The position numbers were made by a program, and so were the translations under genes. From assembly GCF_008801605.1 (NCBI RefSeq), contig NZ_VZPJ01000008.1, positions 1-64,000 of the forward strand: a stretch of 64,000 nucleotides of DNA, written 5' to 3'. The DNA comes from Pseudomonas brassicacearum subsp. brassicacearum. GTDB taxonomy: Bacteria > Pseudomonadota > Gammaproteobacteria > Pseudomonadales > Pseudomonadaceae. Positions 51,459-59,408 of the stretch are shown piece after piece (positions within the stretch are counted from its first letter, which is position 1; each line of letters starts with the position of its first letter). The notes beneath the pieces are model-generated. The model had not been told where the DNA came from. It worked only from the letters and a program-made list of their open reading frames with translations, and made no database searches.

Positions 51459-52263
51459 TCAAGCTTGACTCATCGTCCCCGAAAAACTCGCCTCCACCGG
51501 CCCGATAAGAAAGACCGCCCCCACGCCATCCCATTGAACCGTCACGCTTCCACCATCACATTCAACCTCGACGGTGCTGTCCAACAAACCACGACGAATT
51601 CCATTAACAACCGCGCCACACGAGCAAGAACCTGAACCCAGTGCAATCCCTGCACCGCGCTCCCAGATGCGCAACCGAATATGCGTGCGATCAATGATCT
51701 GGACAAAATGAACGTTGGTCCTGAGTGGGAATAGCGCGTGGGTTTCGATGGCCGGGCCGATGGTCGCGATATCAACGGTTGCCAAATCTCCCACAAAGTA
51801 AGTGCAGTGCGGATTACCCATGCTGCACGCGGCTGGACTGCCGGCAAGTGGCAACACAGCGGTGTCCAGTGCTTGCGCCAAGGGGATGTCCGACCAGCCG
51901 AAAAGTGGCACACCCATGTCGACGGAAATGTCGCCGGTTGAGGTACGCTCGCACGTGAGCAGACCACGGTTGGTGCGCAGCGCTACCGAAGCAACATTTG
52001 CTTCGCGCATCAGCATATCCGCCGCTCCCCGTGTTGCGCTGCCGCAAACGTTCCAGCGCGGAGCCATCCGCGTTCCAGAACATCACGCGCGCATCGGCAT
52101 CGTCGCAATCGAGCAACACCGCGAGTTGGTTGAAGCCCACGCCCAAGTTCCGATCCCCCATTCGCTGGGCCATGGCACTCGTCACCGGGTTGGCCGAATT
52201 TCGCGAATCGACAATAACGAAGTCATCGCCATTGGCATGCATCTTTTGAAAGTTCAGCGGCAT
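51459..52263 (-). pseudogene. Frameshifted DapF-like epimerase
   Basis: Two frames together encode a diaminopimelate-epimerase-like protein. The first (from 52263) begins MPLNFQKMHANGDDFVIVDS and runs to FWNADGSALER; the second resumes at CGSATRGAADMLM and ends after GSGSCSCGAVVNGIRRG and GGSVTVQWDG. Removing one T from the TTT (AAA on the plus strand, 52046-52048) restores ERCGSATRG. The active-site Cys of both halves is present, but the usual CGNGARC reads CGSATRG, so this is a paralogue, not the housekeeping dapF. It may be a true pseudogene or a sequencing error. The start overlaps the VOC stop. Confidence 0.85.
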
Positions 52264-52619
52264 GCAAACGCCCTGCTGGAGATGGAAATGGAATTACCGT
52301 CGGGGTCCTTGGCGTTGGCGAAAGAGTAACCGTCCGCCCTGTGCGTAGCGCCAAACTTCAGGCCTTGGGCCAGGCACTTTGCCTTGAAACCCTCGACATC
52401 CTGGAGATCAAAGACAAGCTTTACGGTAACTTGCCCTGTTTTAACGGCCTTCCCTGCCGGGTGAACCATCAGGATCGCGCCACCGTTTGCAGGGCTCAAT
52501 TCGGTGACGCGGTCATCGGTTTTTCTTTCACTGGTAAAACTGAAATGACGCTCATAAAAATCGCAGGTCGCTTGAACGTCCCGGACATACAGCATGATTC
52601 GATTGAGTGACGGTTGCAT
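52254..52619 (-). CDS. VOC-superfamily protein (glyoxalase-like)
   Basis: A 121-residue protein of the vicinal oxygen chelate superfamily: SLNRIMLYVRDVQATCDFYERHF (residues ~4-26) and ADGYSFANAKDPDGNSISISS at the end, each with the expected beta-alpha-beta unit. The start at 52619 follows AAGGAAG; an ATG at 52637 is less likely. It is upstream of the frameshifted DapF-like gene and overlaps it by ten bases, so the two were once co-expressed. Substrate unknown. Confidence 0.84.
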   Translation of the reverse strand: MQPSLNRIMLYVRDVQATCDFYERHFSFTSERKTDDRVTELSPANGGAILMVHPAGKAVKTGQVTVKLVFDLQDVEGFKAKCLAQGLKFGATHRADGYSFANAKDPDGNSISISSRAFACR

Positions 52620-52677
52620 GTGTTCTTCCTTGATCAATGTCGACGATGAAACTCATGATGACGAAGCTTGATTCCGT

Positions 52678-53241
52678 TCAATGCACTCCAGGTTTGGCCT
52701 TCCTTTCAAGCCACGCGTCACGCGTCATCTCCCAGACCTCCTTGAGCAACACCCCACAGACAAAATCCCCTTCCTGCGTCCCGATCAGGCGCATGCCTTC
52801 GCGCTCCGAAATCCTGCGCGAAGCAAGGTTGCCCACTGCCTTGGGCACTTGCATGACAGGGCGCCCCAGCGCTTCAAACCAATAGGCATTGATCACTTCA
52901 CAAGCCTCGCGCATGTAGCCCTTTCCCTGCCATTGCGGCGCCAGCCAGAAACCACGGTTGTTGCCGGGCTGGTCGTAGAGGCTGATGCTGCCGATGCTCT
53001 GTGTCGGCTCTTCGGCAATACGGATCATCCAGTGCCACTCGCGTCCGGCTGCAATAGCGGGGAGCGCATGGTCGCGCACGTACGTCAGCGCGCCGTCATC
53101 CGGATAAGGCCAGGGCACGCGGCTGTCCAGGTAACGGACCACTTCCCAATGGGGAAATAGCTGTTGGATCGCCGGTGCATCCGTCAGTTCAAGGGGGGTG
53201 AGGATGAGACGGCGGGTTTGGAACGTGGGGATGGGGCTCAT
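52678..53241 (-). CDS. GNAT-family acetyltransferase (RimJ/RimL type)
   Basis: A 187-residue acetyltransferase. The opening FQTRRLILTPLELTDAPAIQQLF and the coenzyme-binding segment RGFWLAPQWQGKGYMREACEVI place it in the RimJ/RimL subgroup, which acetylates N-termini or amino groups; GNLASRRISEREGMRLIGTQ is the closing block. No partner is adjacent that reveals its substrate. The gene follows the small lipoprotein gene in the same direction. Confidence 0.88.
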   Translation of the reverse strand: MSPIPTFQTRRLILTPLELTDAPAIQQLFPHWEVVRYLDSRVPWPYPDDGALTYVRDHALPAIAAGREWHWMIRIAEEPTQSIGSISLYDQPGNNRGFWLAPQWQGKGYMREACEVINAYWFEALGRPVMQVPKAVGNLASRRISEREGMRLIGTQEGDFVCGVLLKEVWEMTRDAWLERKAKPGVH

Positions 53242-53290
53242 GATGAAACTCCTTTTTCAACGTTATGGCGTCCTTGGAAAACCCTCCACG

Positions 53291-53875
53291 CTAAAAGTTA
53301 TCCGTCGCCCTGCACAGTTTGCTGTCCTCCAAGGATAAAGGGGGAAGCTCGGTCGTTTTCACGGACAGTTGCTTGAGGGTCACCGTGCACTTGTATCGCC
53401 CCGCGGCGTCCAGCTGGTAGTCCGCCCCTGCTTTAGGGACAAAGCGGAACATGTTGTAGCATTGAGCACCGATGTAATGAAACGCGATGGGCTGCCCGGC
53501 AGGCACCAGCAGCTCAGTCATTACCGTGGAAGATGAGTGTTTGTCGTCATCCGGCATGCCCAGGCTTTCGCCGTTGCGATTGGCGTAGCCATCGCGGAAC
53601 GCCACCATGACGCCCGCGCCCGGCAGGCGGAAGTCCACACAATCGGACTTGGGTACGGCCCTGACCATGCCATCGCTGATCACCCGCAAGCGCGCGGTCT
53701 CGCCACCGTCAGGCGTTGAATAAGGGGTGGAGAAAGAGCGGACATCCGACAGCGCTCCACAGCCGGTGAGCAGGGTCAGGACGCTGATGCTCAAGGCATA
53801 CTGCAGCACGCGGGACGACTTTTTGCGCGGGCAGAAGTTGATTCGGGAGTTGAGAGGGCGTGGCGATTGGCTCAC
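53291..53875 (-). CDS. Predicted lipoprotein, unknown function
   Basis: A 194-residue protein with a long N-terminal region (MSQSPRPLNSRINFC, basic) before a lipoprotein signal (YALSISVLTLLTGCGA; lipobox LLTGC). The mature part has cysteines in DCVDF, AQCYNM, YKCTV and KLCR, which may form disulfides, and a FRLPGAGVMVAFRDGYANRNG stretch. No family is recognised. It lies 49 bases before the RimJ/L-type gene on the same strand. Confidence 0.72.
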   Translation of the reverse strand: MSQSPRPLNSRINFCPRKKSSRVLQYALSISVLTLLTGCGALSDVRSFSTPYSTPDGGETARLRVISDGMVRAVPKSDCVDFRLPGAGVMVAFRDGYANRNGESLGMPDDDKHSSSTVMTELLVPAGQPIAFHYIGAQCYNMFRFVPKAGADYQLDAAGRYKCTVTLKQLSVKTTELPPLSLEDSKLCRATDNF

Positions 53876-54058
53876 GATGATGCTCCATGCGGGTCAGATA
53901 TCCATGGCCAACGACGGTCGAGAGGAACGCGATGCCAGCGCGAGATTTTATAGAGGGTTCGGGGATTGGCTGCAATGGCCGATGTATCGGGCCGCGTATC
54001 ATCCTGAGCTCCCGTGGATCGACAACCAACCCGGCCCCCTGATCAGCAGATGATTGCC

Positions 54059-54700
54059 CTACCCCTTGTCCGGCTCTTTGGCCGTCTTTCTGCGACCCTT
54101 CGAAGTCACTACTTTGTATTCACCGGCACCGGCCTCTTCCACTGAATATGCGATCAAAGAATCCTCGTGCAAAAGGTAATGAGCTGAAGTTTTACTGACG
54201 GAAAGAGGGACAGTTTCGATATGAGCCGCCACCTTTGCTGAAGTCGCGGTCAAGAAAGCACTCGGCTCCATCGCAAACCGCTCCGCCAGCGCATACGCCA
54301 TCTTGTGGCTGATAGGCCTATCGCCATTGAGCACTTTGGACACCGCCGTTTTATCACCGATCTCAGGGAGGTCTGAACCGGTGAGCCCGCGCGTCTCCAT
54401 CAGATCCTTGATCAATTGCACAGGCGTGCAGGTCGCCTCAAAAGCGGCATGGGACTCGCGAAACTGTTCGCAGTTGCGCTGGTAGGCCAGGATTTCGTCC
54501 TCGAGCTCAACGAGAATTTTCTCCTCAGTCTTGCTCAGTTCGCGCCCGTCGGTGAGCGCATCGAGCAGGTCGGTCGCACGCTCATAGTCGGCAGGGGTCT
54601 TGATGCCATGCACAAACTCACCGCGCAGGCGATCCAGTAACGCATGTAGCTCGCCAAGCGTTGCGATCACGGTTTGAAAGTCGTTCCGGGCTGCGCTCAT
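54059..54700 (-). CDS. higA: HigA-like antitoxin (XRE helix-turn-helix)
   Basis: A 213-residue DNA-binding antitoxin. The C-terminal half carries the helix-turn-helix (PVQLIKDLMETRGLTGSDLPEIGDKTAVSKVLNGDRPISHKMAYALAERF, about residues 92-141); the first 85 residues are a helical extension. It matches the HigA group of COG5499 and lies downstream of the HigB toxin gene with a four-base overlap, the usual HigBA order. The tail (KGRRKTAKEPDKG) is basic. It neutralises HigB and probably represses its own promoter. Confidence 0.85.
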   Translation of the reverse strand: MSAARNDFQTVIATLGELHALLDRLRGEFVHGIKTPADYERATDLLDALTDGRELSKTEEKILVELEDEILAYQRNCEQFRESHAAFEATCTPVQLIKDLMETRGLTGSDLPEIGDKTAVSKVLNGDRPISHKMAYALAERFAMEPSAFLTATSAKVAAHIETVPLSVSKTSAHYLLHEDSLIAYSVEEAGAGEYKVVTSKGRRKTAKEPDKG

Positions 54701-55029
54701 CGTCTTACCCCTTTGTTTCTTGCATACCAGACGTTGGCAACGTCGTAATCGGCATGCGTGTAGATGTGTTTGACGTAGATCTTCTGCCGGGTGTAGTTGA
54801 CGCCACCTATCACCCTGAGATTATTGGCGCCTACGTCGATCACCACCCAGTTCATTGCGGCTCTGGGCTTGAACAAGTCGACACCGTGCGTACCGAAAAG
54901 CTTTTGCAGGTCCGCGAACGCTTTGGGGCGCGCCATCCTCAAAATGCGCAGGCATCGATCAAGCCCGGCCTTGTCGTTCGGGTACAAAATCGCAGCGTCG
55001 TCAAAACGTGATGGCGTGAGTATATCCAT
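54697..55029 (-). CDS. higB: HigB-type toxin (mRNA interferase)
   Basis: A 110-residue toxin of the HigB family (PF09907 type). The block FADLQKLFGTHGVDLFKPRAAMNWVVIDVGANNLRVIGGVNYTRQKIYVKHIYTHADYDVANVW contains the residues typical of these RelE-like ribosome-dependent RNases (VV..VG.N..R and HADYD). It is the first gene of a leftward pair, coupled to the antitoxin by ATGA. Such modules stabilise DNA and can slow growth when unbalanced. The toxin is intact. Confidence 0.86.
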   Translation of the reverse strand: MDILTPSRFDDAAILYPNDKAGLDRCLRILRMARPKAFADLQKLFGTHGVDLFKPRAAMNWVVIDVGANNLRVIGGVNYTRQKIYVKHIYTHADYDVANVWYARNKGVRR

Positions 55030-55185
55030 GGGCTTCCTTGTCTTTGAGCCGATGGCACTCTGGTTGTGTTTTTTAACAACAACGATTTATTGGCAGCAGA
55101 GGGACTCATACGGTGGCAAGCAGGCGATTTAGCCGGCAGCATTGGGCCAAATGGGCTTATCACCTACACATCCCGAGACAAAAAC

Positions 55186-55536
55186 ATGAACCCTGTCGAC
55201 TCGAACCGCCTGAAAACCTGGCAGGCCCTTTCCTCGTTCTTCCTGGATACCGAGATCGACGACCTGACCTACAACTACATCGCTCGCGTAGTCCTTGAAA
55301 CCAATTATTCGCCAAAGGAAATCCACAGCATCCTGTGGAATGAAGTGTTCCCGGTGCTCGAAGCGAACCTCAGGTCCGTGGCGGGTGAATGGGCGGGATG
55401 GACGGATGAGTGGCTGCTGGAGCACATCAGTGCAAGTGATGAGCTGGAGCCCAGGAAAGGCCGCGGCAGCATTGCCAAGGAGATTGCCAGGTGTTGGAGC
55501 CAGGTCGCGACGCGGCTCCCACCCGGATACGCTTGA
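55186..55536 (+). CDS. DUF7079-like small protein
   Basis: A 116-residue protein beginning MNPVDSNRLKTWQALSSFFLD and containing TEIDDLTYNYIARVVLETNYSPKEIHSILWNEVFPVLEANL and EWAGWTDEWLLEHI. I recall this pattern as the DUF7079 family in Pseudomonas, of unknown function. An upstream start at 55066 would add a poorly conserved 40 residues and is not favoured. It has no visible signal or membrane segment. It lies divergent from the higBA pair. Confidence 0.7.
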   Translation: MNPVDSNRLKTWQALSSFFLDTEIDDLTYNYIARVVLETNYSPKEIHSILWNEVFPVLEANLRSVAGEWAGWTDEWLLEHISASDELEPRKGRGSIAKEIARCWSQVATRLPPGYA

Positions 55537-55687
55537 TACAACTGCATTGCCTCGTGACGAAGTAATGGTGGTAGATTTCGACGGCATACGTTGAGGATCA
55601 AATGTTTCCCAACCGTAACGAATACCGGAAGGATTCCGGGTAGATGCAGGTTTGGCCGGTAATGTGAAAATCACAGGGAGTGACGCA

Positions 55688-56206
55688 GTGACGATTATCA
55701 AGTTCAGCTACAAAGATGCGAGGGGTAATTTGAGTGTCCGAGAACTGATCCAATGGTCAGAGAACTCACTCTACATTCAGGGACGATCCACTGGCGACTC
55801 ATTCCCAAAAACCTTCCGAAAGGATCGAATTGTTGAGATATTGTCGGGCGCGGAGCTATTACTGAACGACGCCGCCCCTCCCGCTCCAAGGCTTTCGCCA
55901 AAACCAAAACCGTCTGCTTTGGCAGCACAGGAGGCCGCCTCCAATTGTCCCCGTCCCAAGTCGCCGCCAGGGGGGATAAATCAAATTCTTTTCACCGGTT
56001 TTGCTGCTGCGCATCGGGCAGACCTTGAACAGAAGGCGCAGGATTTTGGGTTAAGGGTGATGAGTACTCCAGGCAAGACTCTGACGTTTCTTTGCTATGG
56101 CGATAACGCCGGCCCGACTAAGGTTGCAAAGGCACTAGCGGCTGGTGCTTTCATCTTCGATGCGGAACAGTTTTTGAACCTGATCACTACGGGCGAGATG
56201 CCTTGA
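55688..56206 (+). CDS. Single-BRCT-like protein with N-terminal beta domain
   Basis: A 172-residue protein starting at GTG 55688, which has AGGGAG eight bases upstream; the frame opens a further twelve codons upstream without support. The first 55 residues (TIIKFSYKDARGNLSVRELI...YIQGRSTGDSFPKTFRKDRIVEIL) look like a WYL-type sensor fold. A Pro-rich linker follows, then a BRCT-like domain (ILFTGFAAAHRADLEQKAQDFGLRV...LTFLCYGDNAGPTKVAKALAAGAFIFDAEQFLNLI). WYL plus BRCT is found in nucleic-acid-linked stress proteins; the role here is unknown. Confidence 0.65.
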   Translation: MTIIKFSYKDARGNLSVRELIQWSENSLYIQGRSTGDSFPKTFRKDRIVEILSGAELLLNDAAPPAPRLSPKPKPSALAAQEAASNCPRPKSPPGGINQILFTGFAAAHRADLEQKAQDFGLRVMSTPGKTLTFLCYGDNAGPTKVAKALAAGAFIFDAEQFLNLITTGEMP

Positions 56207-56391
56207 GACATCCGATGCAGCGTCGATCGAGCGGTTTGACATAGCGACGGAATATCCATCATCCAAGGCAACGGTATGCGGGGCTGGCTAACATGTCTTA
56301 CTGACCCCGACGTCAAAAGCGATGGTGTCCACCTAATTTAAAGTGGAAATCACTTCTAGCCTGGTTCCATCGGTACTGCCCCACCATGTAA

Positions 56392-56679
56392 TCAATGCCC
56401 ATCGGCGATATCAGCCTCTGCCTCGCCAATGAGCTCGTCAAGAGACACCCAAAGAGGCGTCTGGTTGGCCTCGATCCGTGCCCCTACCACCTGTGCCAGC
56501 TCCAGTTCATCCAGGCGCTCAACCATGGCCTCGTAGACACTTGCCGGGACCATATAGCCCAAGACGCGATTATGGTTCAACACCGCTACTGGCGCGCCGT
56601 TAGCACCGCTCAGGACGGATGACGGATTTTTTTTGAGTTCGGATAGGCTGACGGCCAAATCAGCCAAAACGAGTTGCAT
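56392..56679 (-). CDS. Orphan Phd/YefM-type antitoxin
   Basis: A 95-residue protein with the Phd/YefM signature at its N-terminus (VSLSELKKNPSSVLSGANGAPVAVLNHNRVLGYMVPASVYEAMVERL). The start at 56679 follows GGAG. The C-terminus (LIGEAEADIADGH) is acidic and should bind a toxin, but neither strand on either side holds a RelE or Doc-like partner. It may be a leftover of a lost toxin-antitoxin pair or act on a toxin elsewhere. Confidence 0.85.
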   Translation of the reverse strand: MQLVLADLAVSLSELKKNPSSVLSGANGAPVAVLNHNRVLGYMVPASVYEAMVERLDELELAQVVGARIEANQTPLWVSLDELIGEAEADIADGH

Positions 56680-56839
56680 GGAGGCGGCTCCTTCAAAATA
56701 GGTCGTTATTTTGGTCTTTATTAACTGCACGGGCAAAGCACAGACCAGCACATAACCTGAGACCTTACCTCCACTTCCGCTTCAACACAGCAAGTTCATA
56801 AATTTGACCGTCTCGCGACCTCCTTAAAGCTCCACACCT

Positions 56840-57796
56840 TCACCCCGTCACACACCCCTGCGGCACCTTCCCAGCAAAACTATCCACCAGACTCGCCACC
56901 ACCATCTCCCCCATACGCGTGCGGGTCTGCAACGTCGCGCTCGCGCGGTGGGGTTGCAGCACCACCTGCTCATTGCCAAACAATGCCTCGGGCACATGCG
57001 GCTCATCGACAAACACATCCAGCGCCACACCGGCGATTTCACCAGCGGTCAGCGCCGCCACCAGGTCGGCCTCGTTGACCAGTTTGCCCCGGGCCACATT
57101 GATCAGATACCCGCCCTGGCCCAAGGCACGCAGCACCTCGGCATCGATGATGGCTTCAGCCTTGTCCGCGGCGGCCGCGAGGATCAGGGCGTCGCTGTCG
57201 CGGGCCAGTTGCTTGAGGTCGGCGACGAAGGTGTGGCTCACGTCACTCATGGGCTGCAAGTCGGTGTAGCTGATCGAGCACCCGAACGCGGCGGCGCGGG
57301 TTGCCACGGCGCGACCGACCCGGCCCATGCCGACGATGCCGATGCGCATGCCGGACACCTGACGGGCCAATGGCAGCGGGGCCAGTGGCGTCGGGCTGTG
57401 GGGCCATTGGCCTGAGCGCACGTAACGGTCACCGGTGCACAGCCCGCGACACACGGCAATCAATAGACCAATCGCCAGGTCGGCGACATCTTCGGTCAGC
57501 GCGCCGATGGTGGCCGTCACGCGGATTCCGCGATCCCTGGCGTAGGCCAGGTCCACGGCATCGGTACCTACGCCGTTGACCGCCACTACTTCCAGCTTGG
57601 GCAGTTGGGCCATGAGCGCCTGACTGATGCCGGTATGCCCGCCAGTAATGACACCGCGAATATTGGCCCCGTGTTCTTGCAGATAGGCTTGTTTGTCGGC
57701 CTGTTCGAAATAGCGCCGCACCGTGAACAGCTCGTTGAGCCGGGCGTTGATTTCAGGGATCAGGATCGGGCTGAGTTGCAAGACTTCTGGCTTCAT
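56840..57796 (-). CDS. D-2-hydroxyacid dehydrogenase (hydroxypyruvate/glyoxylate reductase-like)
   Basis: A 318-residue NAD(P)-dependent dehydrogenase. The Rossmann loop is GMRIGIVGMGRVGRAVATRA. The catalytic triad is complete: Arg in LINVARGKLVNE, Glu in DVFVDEPHVP and His in VVLQPHRASAT. The start at 57796 has GAGGT upstream. It is the last gene of a leftward operon with an SDR, a fumarylacetoacetase-family hydrolase and an MFS importer, so it probably handles a 2-oxo or 2-hydroxy acid made by the others. Confidence 0.88.
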   Translation of the reverse strand: MKPEVLQLSPILIPEINARLNELFTVRRYFEQADKQAYLQEHGANIRGVITGGHTGISQALMAQLPKLEVVAVNGVGTDAVDLAYARDRGIRVTATIGALTEDVADLAIGLLIAVCRGLCTGDRYVRSGQWPHSPTPLAPLPLARQVSGMRIGIVGMGRVGRAVATRAAAFGCSISYTDLQPMSDVSHTFVADLKQLARDSDALILAAAADKAEAIIDAEVLRALGQGGYLINVARGKLVNEADLVAALTAGEIAGVALDVFVDEPHVPEALFGNEQVVLQPHRASATLQTRTRMGEMVVASLVDSFAGKVPQGCVTG

Positions 57797-57828
57797 GTAG
57801 ACCTCGTAACAGAATAAAAAAGGCTGGC

Positions 57829-58587
57829 TCAACCGCGACCGGCAAACGGCATGGCCGTGGCCATGACGGTCATGTTCAGGACGTTGGCCGATAACGGCAG
57901 GCCGGCGATGTAGCGCACCGCGTCGGCGACGTGCTTGACGTCCACCATCGGCTCCACCGCGATGCTGCCGTTGGCCTGGCGTACGCCCTTGGTCATGCGC
58001 ACGGACATCTCAGTGAGGGCGTTGCCGATGTCGATCTGGCTGCAGGCGATGTTGTATTCACGTCCGTCCAGGGCCAGGGATTTGGTCAGCCCCAGCACCG
58101 CGTGTTTGCTGGCGGTGTAGGCGCTGCTGAACGGTCGTGGGGTGTGGGCCGAGATCGATCCGTTGTTGATGATCCGTCCGCCCTGGGGCTGCTGCCGGCG
58201 CATCAGGCCGAAGGCACCGCGGGCACAAAGGAAAACGCCGTTGAGGTTGGTGTCGATCACGTTTCGCCACTGCTCGAACGTCAGCTCATCCAGCGGCACG
58301 GCGGGCGCGTTGACCCCGGCGTTGTTGAACACCACGTCCAGGCGTCCGTAGACCTCGGCGATGGTTGCAAACAGCCCATCGACACTGACCGGGTCGCGCA
58401 CATCAGTGGACACCGCCAAGGCTTCGCGACCCTGGCTGGCCGCCAACTCGGCCAATGCCTGCAAGGGCTCTGGCCGGCGGCCGGCCAACACCAGTGTGTA
58501 GCCGTCTTCCATCAGGCCCAGGGCCACCGCACGGCCAATCCCGCTGCCGGCGCCAGTCACCAAAGCCACTTTCAATGTGTTGGACAT
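57829..58587 (-). CDS. Short-chain dehydrogenase (classical SDR) of the catabolic operon
   Basis: A 252-residue oxidoreductase with classical motifs: VTGAGSGIGRAVALGL (cofactor), VVFNNAGVNAP, IINNGSISAH with catalytic Ser, and YTASKHAVLGL with Tyr/Lys. It lies between the FAH-family and hydroxyacid dehydrogenase genes, spaced 21 and 32 bases. Probably oxidises a sugar acid or alcohol intermediate, but the substrate is unknown. Confidence 0.9.
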   Translation of the reverse strand: MSNTLKVALVTGAGSGIGRAVALGLMEDGYTLVLAGRRPEPLQALAELAASQGREALAVSTDVRDPVSVDGLFATIAEVYGRLDVVFNNAGVNAPAVPLDELTFEQWRNVIDTNLNGVFLCARGAFGLMRRQQPQGGRIINNGSISAHTPRPFSSAYTASKHAVLGLTKSLALDGREYNIACSQIDIGNALTEMSVRMTKGVRQANGSIAVEPMVDVKHVADAVRYIAGLPLSANVLNMTVMATAMPFAGRG

Positions 58588-58608
58588 GTGGGTTCTCCTT
58601 TCTCGAAT

Positions 58609-59301
58609 TCAGTAAGACAAACGCGGACCGACGCGCATTTCCAATTCGCCAATACCGTCGATGCCAGCCGTGATGACATCACCCGGCTGCAACACATCGA
58701 CGCCTGACGGACTGCCGGTCATGATCAGGTCGCCGGCCCGCAACGCCACCGATTGGGAGATGCGGGCGATCACTTCACTGACCGACCAGATCTGGCTGTC
58801 GAGGCTGTCGCGCTGGCGCTCCTGGCCGTTCACGTTCAACCACAACTCGCCATCGGGGTGCCCCGCCCGGGAGACCGGCACGATGGCGGTCATTGGCGCG
58901 GCGCCGTCGAACACCTTGGCGCCCTCCCATGGCAAACCGTTGCGCTTGGCCATGCGCTGGACATCACGCCGGGTCAGATCCAGACCCGCCGCGTAGCCCC
59001 ATACATAAGCCAACGCCTGGCTCTCAGGGATGTTGGCGCCGCCCTCACCGATGGCCACGACCAATTCGATTTCGTGGGCGAACTCCTCGGTCACCGATGG
59101 AAACGTCACCTCACCGGCCGCTTCCACCACGCAGCTGGCAGGCTTCATGAAAAACACCGGTGGCACTCGGGATTCACCCTGGGTATCAGGCCAGGGATAG
59201 TTGCGGCCAACGCAAAAGACCCGGCCGACGGGAAAACGCTGCGGGGTGCCGACAACCGGCAAGGTCACTGGCAGGTCCGGGGTAAAGACATACTCGGGCA
59301 T
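58609..59301 (-). CDS. Fumarylacetoacetate-hydrolase-family protein
   Basis: A 230-residue enzyme of the FAH superfamily. Metal and catalytic residues are visible in FFMKPASCVVEAAGEVTF, EFAHEIELVVAIGEGGANI and AGLDLTRRDVQ, with DLIMTGSPSGVDVLQPGDVI near the end. Members hydrolyse or decarboxylate 2-oxo acids (hydratases, acylpyruvate hydrolases). The start at 59301 is favoured over 59307 and 59349. Together with an SDR, a hydroxyacid dehydrogenase and an MFS importer it forms a catabolic operon for a sugar-acid-like compound. Confidence 0.88.
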   Translation of the reverse strand: MPEYVFTPDLPVTLPVVGTPQRFPVGRVFCVGRNYPWPDTQGESRVPPVFFMKPASCVVEAAGEVTFPSVTEEFAHEIELVVAIGEGGANIPESQALAYVWGYAAGLDLTRRDVQRMAKRNGLPWEGAKVFDGAAPMTAIVPVSRAGHPDGELWLNVNGQERQRDSLDSQIWSVSEVIARISQSVALRAGDLIMTGSPSGVDVLQPGDVITAGIDGIGELEMRVGPRLSY

Positions 59302-59408
59302 GTTCATCCTGATAAAAGTCCTGTTGGAAGCGTCAGCGTACGGCGGCAATCCCTGGCGAAGTTGGAGGAATGCCGCCTCGTGTTGGAGAAAAACGGTTTT
59401 TTCCGGGC

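Noticed and set aside
56207..56391. RelE or Doc toxin partner of the orphan antitoxin
   Set aside because: Neither strand here or on the other side of the antitoxin gene gives a toxin-like frame.
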